Assembly: GCA_015680635.1 (NCBI GenBank)
Contig: JAABOA010000019.1
Span: forward strand, 2,947 to 37,487
Reading direction: 5' to 3'
Length of the DNA: 34,541 nt
Source: Lunasporangiospora selenospora
Lineage: Eukaryota > Mortierellomycota > Mortierellomycetes > Mortierellales > Mortierellaceae
Part shown: piece by piece, positions 16,144-24,248 of the stretch
How the letters are laid out: every line of letters starts with the position of its first letter
Numbering within the stretch: the stretch's first letter is position 1
Program-made: the position numbers and the translations under genes
Notes under the pieces: generated by a model
Told to the model about the DNA's origin: nothing
Seen by the model: only the letters and a program-made list of their open reading frames with translations
The model's database searches: none

Positions 16144-16915
16144 AGTATTGTGGTGAACTTGAGTACAATTCTAAAAAAATATAAATATTAAACATTTCAT
16201 ACTCTAATTTCTTAGAGTATCACTTGAATATTAAGATCTTTTGAGAATGATATTACAGCAGACTTACATCCTCAACTGTGAACAGAGCATCGGAGATGGT
16301 AGAGGAGAATAGAATGGGCCTATTCGGTCAAATGGAAGGGTGAGGAACATAGCCTTACTGACAATCGACATGAGATTCCTTTGACTCCAATGTAACCGTG
16401 AACAGTCGAAACAAACAAAAACAAAAAAATATCGGGTCCAATAGAGAAAACCATTCGCTCACAAAGAAAAGGAAAACTCGCTTGGTGCAAAAGGAGTAGT
16501 CTGAAAAAAGGAATAGTCTAGTCTGAAAAGGGGTGTAGATGTTTGGAGGCAGAAGAAGTAAGGTTAAGTACAAGACACAAAAAGACGATATTTCAACTAG
16601 CGATGAAACAAAGCACAGTGATCTGAAAGTCTTATTGATAGTTGATCTGTCGAAAGTTACCTCTTACATCGCCCAACGATAAGCCCTATTGGAGCCTACG
16701 AAAGGGTTGGGCATCCAGAGGAAATAGCTCGAGCCGGCTTGAGAGACTCTCTTCCGCATTGTGAATGTTCCTTTCTTCTAGACTGTATCTGAGATATCGC
16801 CGTGATTTCCCCTGCAGACACTTGACATTCTAGTCTTTCGCTCCTTCATACTCGGCTAATGATAAAGGACCTTAGCAGTAGCCTTTTGGGACCTTAAAAT
16901 GACTCCCCTCTCCCA
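16144..16915. other. DOA10 downstream region without recognised gene
   Basis: Holds the DOA10 3' UTR and about 770 bases with no supportable gene. A perfect 8-base inverted repeat, ATACTCTA and TAGAGTAT around a 6-base loop (16199-16220), lies 55 bases after the stop in AT-rich sequence. The region 16400-16450 is A-rich. Open frames are short and unrecognised. The right part may belong to the decayed element that follows. Confidence 0.45.
16199..16220. repeat. 8-base perfect inverted repeat after DOA10
   Basis: Arms ATACTCTA and TAGAGTAT with a 6-base loop, within the likely DOA10 3' UTR. It could form a hairpin in the transcript. No function can be assigned. Confidence 0.6.
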
Positions 16916-17560
16916 TTGAAGGATGGAGCATCGACCCCAGCGATCGATCATTTTATTGATCAAGTTGAGGATATTGTCCCGAGCATGAGGAGAGCTGCTG
17001 TCATTCAAACCCAGATGCCATATCCTGCAAGCAACCTCTCGGGTTCGACAGCGACAGACATGGTTGCGAAGAAAAGGATCACTGTGCTATCCAAACAGGT
17101 AAATACTAATGGGTATGCATTCTATTAATGCAGATGAAATGAACACTTGTGCAGAGTAAACTCTTAACTTTATTTTTTTTTTATTTTGACAGGCTCGCTC
17201 ATTAGGCTACATCGTAGTCGGGTCAACGAGTACTAAATATCGAGAAAATATCCTGTCTGCGAGGGTTTCGTCGGACGGGTGAACATCCGTCGACTCTACT
17301 ACCCAAAGTACAAGGCCTACATCCACCACGATATCCTTGCTGGACATGGACACAACATCGCGAATGTGGTTCGAGAACATCTGGTGAATCATCAGCGGTC
17401 CTTCTACCTCCAGCCTCGAGATAGCCAAGGAAAGTACCCTTGGATGGAGATAATCACCAATTGCAGCGCAATGGCAAGCAGTAGCTCTCAGGGACAAACA
17501 CAAGGCTTGGGTTCCCTCGAGAGAAGAAGAGTGCTAAACCGAGATATGTGTGTCAGCTAA
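16916..17560 (+). pseudogene. degenerate fragment resembling the C-terminus of a TnpB/Fanzor-type nuclease
   Basis: Open sequence 16916-17098 is followed by a plausible intron (17099-17192) and an exon starting ARSLGYIVVG. Near 17222 the frame is lost by what looks like one missing G. In the shifted frame a TAA stands at 17234, then YPVC at 17249-17260, VNIRRLYYPKYK, and an HHD at 17324-17332 followed by a helical stretch and PWM. The spacing matches a CxxC...CxxC zinc ribbon followed by the RuvC-III Asp, as in TnpB-like proteins. Three of the four expected Cys positions read Tyr, and the residue before the catalytic Asp reads His where Arg is usual. No upstream RuvC-I or RuvC-II segments were found. 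This is a family resemblance from memory, not a search. The exon before the intron is less convincing than the part after it. Confidence 0.42.
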
Positions 17561-17569
17561 CACACACAT
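17546..17569. repeat. inverted repeat ATGTGTGT/ACACACAT at the end of the decayed fragment
   Basis: Perfect 8-base arms with an 8-base loop overlap the stop codon of the degenerate fragment. It could be part of a transposon end or a chance TG/CA-rich hairpin; no partner copy was found on the left side. Confidence 0.5.
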
Positions 17570-17619
17570 TGTTGGGATGTAGGGGTGACGTCGATTTGGG
17601 GTCCAATGTTCGGGGACCC

Positions 17620-17626
17620 TGACTCA
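17620..17626 (+). promoter_or_regulatory. Gcn4/CpcA-type site TGACTCA upstream of HIS6
   Basis: Exact TGACTCA, the consensus bound by the bZIP activators Gcn4 (yeast) and CPC1/CpcA (moulds) that raise amino-acid biosynthesis genes under starvation. It sits 80 bases before the HIS6 ATG. A related TGACGTC lies at about 17586. The match is seen directly; the control is inferred from the family rule. Confidence 0.6.
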
Positions 17627-17705
17627 CATATCTCGCCACCAACCAGCTGTTTTTTCTCTTCTCCTCATTCTGGACCCTGCTTTGCCCCCATTACACATTG
17701 TCGCC

Positions 17706-19131
17706 ATGACTACACTACCATTGTCTCGAACAAGATTCAGACCATGCATTGATCTCCATTCTGGTCAGGTCAAACAAATTGTCGGAGGATCCCTCAATGA
17801 CAAGGATGAGTCTCAACTCAAGACCAACTTTGTTTCTAGGTAACCGCTCCTCGAACCTATTGAAACATTGGATCCTCACTTGTCTGGCATATGGCCTCCA
17901 GGCGACATTTAACCAGCAATCTTAGCACTGACAACTACTTCTTTTACTCTACTATCGCTAGTGAGCCTCCTTGCTATTACGCCAAACTCTATAAAGACAA
18001 TGTCCTCACTGGCGCCCATGTTATCAAGCTCGGCCCCGGAAATGATGAGGCTGCAAAGGAGTGTCTCCGAACTTGGCCAGGTAAGTTGTCGGTCAATCCA
18101 TGTCTAAAAAACTTTGCCAACGGGTCTACAGCAACTGATCATTGCTCACCATTTTCACCTTCTCATTTATTCAGATGGACTTCAAATTGGAGGTGGTATC
18201 ACAAACGAGAATGCACTTTCGTGGATTGAGGCTGGGGCTGCGAAGGTAAGTCTTGACGACATGCAAAGTGTTTACTTATTTTATCTTGCAACTAGGCGTT
18301 GATCTAAGTCTTTGGAAACGTCACTCCTACTCTCCAATATTAGGTTATCGTGACATCTTACCTGTTCCCTGGAGCCAAGTTCTCTTTGGAGAGACTAAAA
18401 GCAGTATCTAACATTGTCGGTAAAGACAAGCTCGTTGTCGATGTGAGCTGTCGGCGACGTGGAGACGAATGGGTTGTGGCTATGGACAAATGGCAAACAA
18501 TGACGGATATGAAGGTCAGCCGCGAGTCTCTTGAGCTGTTGGCCGAGTATTGTTCCGAGTTCTTGGTTCATGCTGCTGATGTAGAGGGGCTATGCAAAGG
18601 AATCGATCAGGATCTTGTCAAAGGTTTGGAAGCAAATTTTGTAGTTCGGATGTGTTTATATAAAGTATCTCTCTTCTTTCCTCGGGAGATTTTACAAATG
18701 CTTGAATACTGACTTGTTATTGCCTATCTGTCCTCTTGCGATAGCGCTTGGGGAATGGACAACGATCCCAACAACATATGCTGGCGGAGCAAATGGTAAC
18801 AACTGGGCCGTTATAGTTTTACCCGATGGACTATCAGAACTTGCCCTCGCAGAGTTGACTAACGTCCTACTTGATACAACAATCTTGCACGAATTTAGCA
18901 CTAGACGACTTGAGACTGGTGGAGAAGCTCTCTGGTGGCAAAGTTGACCTGACTTTTGGAAGGTAAGAAATTTGCAAAATACATTTTTTATGTACACAGT
19001 CTCAACTATTCGGGGCTCCCAACTAACACTCTACTTTTTTCTCTGATATTAGTGCACTGGATGTCTTTGGCGGCAAGACGGTTAAATTTGATGACTGTGT
19101 AACGTGGAATATGGCCGTGAACAACGCATAA
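17706..19131 (+). CDS. HIS6: HIS6, ProFAR isomerase of histidine biosynthesis
   Basis: Predicted 1-(5-phosphoribosyl)-5-[(5-phosphoribosylamino)methylideneamino]imidazole-4-carboxamide isomerase (EC 5.3.1.16), the fourth step of histidine synthesis, a soluble TIM barrel. Seven exons: 17706-17839, 17962-18080, 18175-18245, 18344-18623, 18745-18795, 18899-18962, 19053-19131; 265 aa, the usual size of the eukaryotic enzyme. Motifs: [17 protein letters not shown] at the start with Asp16, [29 protein letters not shown] for phosphate binding, [10 protein letters not shown] with the second acidic residue, TTYAGGAN, and [16 protein letters not shown]. Some introns are open in one frame and could be mistaken for coding sequence, notably the one after GGAN (18796-18898). 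The start is the first ATG and matches the family N-terminus. A Gcn4-type site lies just upstream. Confidence 0.95.
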
Positions 19132-20709
19132 AATTGAATAAACGGCAACTTTAAAAGCTTTTGTAGAGCCTTAAATGGGTCGATGTGCCGATGTATGCCG
19201 ACTCTCGATATGGATGAATGGACGTTCAAATTGTCAATGATGGAATAAGGCTTCATTAAATTTGCTAGTGGCTGTCTGAACAGGGTTATTTTACCCGGTG
19301 CAACAATTCCGATCTACATCTTGGATCGAGCAAGATAGTGTTTCAGCTTTTGACCTTTGTAACTCCGTCTTTATTGCTTTTATCTACAAATGCACAAAAG
19401 CGTTAGAGATTCTATATCACTGGGCATACAATGGCAACATCCTTTTTGTGGATCTGCCAGACTTTCGATTTACTATGACAATCTAGACTCGTTAAGTCCT
19501 TGATACGAGTAGGTCCTGTTCATCATCCCCAATAGGTTCAATGAGCCAGCCTTGTACGTGAGGAGGACCTAGAGCTACATTCTACTCAACTCTTTCTACT
19601 AATTTGGAACTAGGTCGACCTTATATAACCTATAAAGGATGAGAATTGAGTTGATAGGTGCTTCTAATCGCCCTCTAGTATCCCAGATGTAACGGCTTGC
19701 TATTCAGAGTAACAAAACAATAAGCATCCAGATAACTATTTTTGGGCCACATCCATAACTTGTTACTTGGACGCTATTAATATCTAACTTTTCTACAGCG
19801 TCGATAGCAATTTGTAATGTCTTGACTGTAGCTAACTTCAGTGTTTACACGGATATCTCTGCGACACTCACACCGCGAGCCTTCACTATCTCCCTGTGAG
19901 ATATGAGAAGTAAAACATCGTTGCCAATCATAGTCGTTTCTTTACTCTAGTAAAAAAAAAGAGAGGGGAGGGGGGGGGCGAGGTTGTTCCCTTGAATAGT
20001 GAACTGCAATTGTCGTAAGACTTGGCTACTTTAAGTCTTATTATTCAAACAAGTCCGTCCTTGATATTCACCATCATCTCTAGAGCAGGTAAGGATCTCT
20101 CAGTGGGCTTAATAGTGGCCCAATGAAAAGGCGGATGCTAGTTTTTTTCCTCTGCTTGACGTCGACTAATAGGAATCGACTCTCGGAAGGTGGAGTCTAA
20201 TCAAGCCTTAATGGAAGACTTGAAAGATGTCTGCAGCATGGAGAAGGCTATGACTTCTAAACGCGTATTTGGATTAATGTAAGTGAGAGATACTAGACAG
20301 AGGCTTACCTTTGCATAGCAAGTTAACATTAGGCTCTCAGTCCACCGCGACAACAGACTTTGATATTGACATACTTGGATATCGGGCATCTTAGTCCCTC
20401 AGCTCAAGGGCCAGTCGCACGGCATGTGATTTTACAACTGAAGGCGGTGAGGGACAAGGTTCTCCGATTGATAGAGACTTTCGAGAAAGTAAGCGCAAAA
20501 GGGTAAATAGGGAATATGGATTGTACGCTACCAATTCTACAGCAAGGCAAGTCAACTTTGTGATTGACAAGTCAAGTTTCCCGCGACCACAGGCAACGTG
20601 ACAGGTGAGGGTGGCTGGGAGTAGGCTTGTTCATTCCTTTGTCCCCCTTCAGCCCAGACGCCGCCTTCCTACAACAACCCTTTGTCTCTGTCGACCAACT
20701 CTTCTAAGC
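19132..20709. other. long intergenic region between HIS6 and BRCC36
   Basis: About 1.6 kb with no supportable gene. It contains scattered AT-rich sequence and an A-run followed by a G-rich run (19950-19979). Near the right end is AAGTCAA repeated at about 20549 and 20569. Short open frames on both strands (for example 20201-20389 minus) match nothing known. The HIS6 3' UTR and BRCC36 promoter must be here. Confidence 0.45.
20577..20585 (+). promoter_or_regulatory. possible E2F/MBF-like element TTTCCCGCG
   Basis: TTTCCCGCG about 125 bases before the BRCC36 start fits the E2F core TTTSSCGC. MBF/E2F factors drive replication and DNA-damage genes, so the position is suggestive, but a single short match is weak. 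Confidence 0.25.
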
Positions 20710-22814
20710 ATGTCATCCACCAATCCTTTCCGCTCAGACATGTCGCGACCATTACCCCTTTCCAGGGTCTTGGTACAGTCCAACGTCCTCCACATCCTTC
20801 TTGCTCATGCTCTGTCAACTGAGAAAGTAATTGCTTGCTTCATCTATTCTGCCATTCTCTTGCCATCCTGCTCTTTGGGGGAGGGGCGCATTGAGAGAAT
20901 GAGAGAGTCACTTCACTTTCGCATTATGCTTTACTGAAAGACAGCTTATTTGCTTGTAGGAAGAAATTATGGGCATGCTTATGGGCGACTGGGTAGTAAG
21001 TTCTTTTCTTCCATAACCGAATCCTTTGCACTCGCATTAAATGGTGCTCAAGCAACATCCTAAACTGTATTTTCTCGCTGTAGAAAGAAGGCGTGACAGA
21101 AGTGGCCAGGGTAGAAGGAGTCTCGCTACTGACAAGATCCGAGAAGCGCAAGGATCGCGTCGAAATTGGCCCGGAGCAACTCACTATGGCAGCCATCGAG
21201 GCAGAGGTATGTCATAAAACTCTCCTGGGCGATTCAGAATTGTGGTGAATGTCATGGTCCTACAGCCCAAACAATCTTTAAGAGTCACTCGCTGATTAAC
21301 TATGAAAACTACAGGAAATCACAAAAGCAACAGGCAAGACAACAAGAGTTATTGGATGGGTAAGTTTAGTCGCTCCAAAAGACCACTTTGTCTGGACACA
21401 ATATAATCTAGAAACTCACCTCCCAACTTCTCCGCATTGAACACAGTATCACAGTCATCCGCACATCACAGTGTTTCCGTCCCATGTCGGTACAGTTACT
21501 CAACGTGTGCTTCCCCGGAACCTAGTCGCCTCTATTATTTGACCCGACGCTGACATGCTCTTTGGACACGCGTACTCTAGATCTCAGGACTCAGCTTTCG
21601 CAACAATTTATGGATCCCCGCTTCATTGGCATGATTGTATCGTGCTTTAATACCGACAGCGAGAAGGTAATATCGCAGCTCTGCAACACGGATACGAGAT
21701 CGTCTGGCATAATCTGGTGTATTATGGGATCACTCTTATCTGACTCGTTTCATTCACCGTTATGGCATACCAATTCAATGTCAATAGTCAAATAAGATAC
21801 AGGTTACATGCTTTCAGTCAAAACCGGATGACAGTGGACCGTAAGTCGTAGCATTGATGGTATTTTGGTTAGTTTCTACAACCATCGCTCGTCATAATCT
21901 TTCCTGGATTGACCGTCGAAAAGGGGTCGCATTTACTGATAGATGTAAACATGTGGAGCTACCATTCAGCGTACTGAATGAGAATCCAATGGAGTCACTC
22001 ACATTGCCAAAGCTACTGGAAATCTCGGAGAGAATATATGATGAACAACGCCAGTCCTTCTACAAGTCAATACCAATGTCATCAACACCCTCAGCACTAC
22101 CTTCGCAAAAACGACACACTCATAGTGGAAAAGCTCATCATTCTCAACGCTCACACTCGTTTAATGCATATTCCCAAACGGATCAGGAAGGAGATGTTGT
22201 TATGTCATCGATGGGGGAGGATGACTTTATGAGCATAGAACGGAAGCGAAGCACAACATCGCAAAACAAGAACGATCGAGGACCTCTAGATGATATTCCC
22301 ACTGAACAGCTCAGCTCTAGGTAAAAATCAAAGATGTATCCCATCGGGCTATTGACTACGATGACAATCGCAGTTTGAAAGAAATCTTGGTACAAATGAA
22401 ATAGAAGTTAACATGCGAGAACCTGTTGCCGTTTTTTTTTACCGTTATGGTCGACTTTCAGATATATTGATACCAATATGTCACTCCCAGACCGGATGAC
22501 GCTTGTTCGGAACTCTGGAGTTTATGTTCAGTCTCTTGCAAGTCTTGTCGACAATCTCATGGGACCAACTCTACAGATGTTGGTTGACCGTGATCACTAC
22601 AACAAATCATTGGTAATGATAGTTTTGTGTCATGATGCTTGCTGTTTTTTTAGTTGTGCCCAAGGTCATTGTAGTTTTTTAACCGCCCACTCGTTGCTGC
22701 TGGTAGCTGGAATCCCTTAGAGCCCGAAAAAAGGAGCTCGCCAAAGAGCTTAGAGAATCTAGAAGGCGTCCCTCGCTTGAAAACAACAGTCTTGTTGACC
22801 TCTCTGACGCCTAG
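20710..22814 (+). CDS. BRCC36: BRCC36-like K63-specific JAMM deubiquitinase
   Basis: Predicted zinc metalloprotease that removes Lys63-linked ubiquitin; in animals it works in the BRCA1-A and BRISC complexes with an Abraxas-type MPN- partner. Ten exons: 20710-20826, 20960-20992, 21084-21206, 21315-21359, 21447-21489, 21581-21666, 21803-21840, 21943-22320, 22462-22612, 22707-22814; 373 aa, phase consistent. The MPN+ core has the full JAMM set: Glu41 in STEKEEIMG, then HSHPHITVFPSHVD with His108, His110, Ser118 and Asp121. Family-specific pieces are RSEKRKDRVEIGPEQL, MDPRFIGMIVSCF, a VELPFSV strand, and LPKLLEISERIYDEQRQ. The C-terminus is a probable coiled coil (LESLRARKKELAKELRE). A Ser/His-rich insert of about 75 residues (roughly 200-275) is longer than in animal BRCC36. 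Met11 is an alternative start. Confidence 0.92.
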
Positions 22815-23880
22815 CGAACCTTTTACTAGTGCCCAAACAAGTTGAGTCACAGCTTTACAAGGCAAAAGTAAATGAATCACGAAACACTGGATACTTTGAT
22901 CTCCTTATACTTCTATCAAGCACGAGGTGTGAATATTTGGAATACCGCTTAGTAGTAGTAGTATGTGCTAGGGGTAGGCGGTGTCTGTGATTACGATTAC
23001 AAGGAACACGTAGCCTACCACATTTGGGAGCAAGGCACAAATGCTATTGAGAGGAAATGGTCTAGCTGTCGTAGAGGAGGTGGCCATATTCGTATCCTTG
23101 CCTTCAAAGGAAACAATGACGTTGTTGTTTTTGCCAGCTGTAGCCAACAGCTGTCTGAAGGGAGCGACACCGATATCATTGAGGTAGAATCCAAGGAATC
23201 AGGGAATAAAAACACTGGCTAATAGAGTATCAAAAACAAAGGAGCCTTGTCTTGCCCAAAATTTCTTTCGAGATAGATGTGTGACCCTCGACTATAGCAA
23301 TCGATGCAACAGCTATGAGAAGGTCTCCAGTTATTCATGGAGCCTAGTCGAGATCGAGATATGCAGAGATATTGGTGTTCACCGGTGCAATAAACAGAGG
23401 AGCGTCTTTGAAAAGAAGCTTATATGGAAGACTGACACTTATTTCAAGGACTTGATAACGGACTCGAGTGCAATGACAAATGTGGCCCTGTATTCGCCAA
23501 CACAATTATAGTATTCCTGGGCCATGGTACTGTATCCAGCCCTGACAAAGTCTTCATCAACTGGCAACCCCCCCCCCTATAGAACTCACATGCAAAGCAT
23601 CAAGCGTGAGGGGGAAAGCTGAGGATGCCAGCATTTCCAGATAAAACATACCTTGATACCTGGAAAAAGAACAAATACCACACAGGCCGTATGGCGGATC
23701 TAGTGGGATGAGCAAGAAACGATGGGTGGGGTTGTGTGAAGGATTGATGAGACTTCTAGTGGTAAAGATACCGTGTTGGAAAAGAGGTGAGTGTAAATTG
23801 AGGAGCGAATCTCACAATCCGGGGCTATTTGCGCGTATTATTATAAGTATTATAGGAACTTCAATAGAGGATTTGAGAGC

Positions 23881-23889
23881 TATATAAAG
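23881..23889 (+). promoter_or_regulatory. possible TATA box upstream of the helicase gene
   Basis: TATATAAAG lies 360 bases before the helicase ATG. It could be a core promoter with a long leader. It is one of several AT-rich matches in the window, so support is weak. Confidence 0.25.
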
Positions 23890-24160
23890 TATGTTGATTA
23901 GCAATTCGGCATAGTGAGCTAATGCCAATGCCTCTCAACATAAAGGCCACGCTGTTTAGCATAGCCTCTTCCCCATCGAGTTGAGTGCATTGTGCTTGAT
24001 TGCTTACTAGGGAATACACGCTTTCTCGCTTGTCTGGCGGGCAATAAAGAACTCAGGGGAAATCCCAAAGTGCTGTCGTCCCGAGCTCTCATTAGCCCAA
24101 GAAACGCGTGTGGCAGTTGCACCAATCAAAAGTAGACTGCCTACAAAGTTCTAGAGCAGT

Positions 24161-24201
24161 CACATACACACGCACACTTTGTGTGTGTGTATGAATGTGT
24201 G
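24161..24201. repeat. imperfect CA/TG inverted repeat
   Basis: A CACATACACACGCACAC arm faces a TG-rich arm across a TTT spacer. It could extrude a hairpin about 50 bases before the helicase start codon, in its 5' leader or core promoter. It may be only a broken dinucleotide repeat. Confidence 0.5.
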
Positions 24202-24248
24202 TAAATCACATTGCGACCACAACAACACTCAAGCGTTAGCTCCATAGG

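Larger units (their letters stand above)
22815..24248. other. intergenic region between BRCC36 and the helicase gene, with two unrecognised open stretches
   Basis: No recognisable gene in 1.4 kb. Two consecutive plus-strand open stretches stand out. The frame of 22965-23222 runs to a TAA (85 codons from the first ATG-like start) and includes HVAYHIWEQGTNAIERKW. The +1 frame, 23188-23511, is open for about 107 codons with Cys-containing segments (EIEICRDIGVHRC). They could be one frameshifted old gene or chance. Other items are TAGTAGTAGTAGT at 22952-22964, a C9 run near 23570, TATATAAAG at 23881, and an imperfect CA/TG hairpin at 24161-24201. Confidence 0.4.

Noticed and set aside
17207-17503. 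98-codon minus-strand frame opposite the TnpB/Fanzor-like fragment
   Set aside because: Antisense of the fragment; the plus strand has the recognisable motif spacing.
18796-18898. Open coding-looking sequence continuing HIS6 after GGAN
   Set aside because: It starts GTAAC and ends TTTAG; removing it restores the [14 protein letters not shown] block, so it is an intron.
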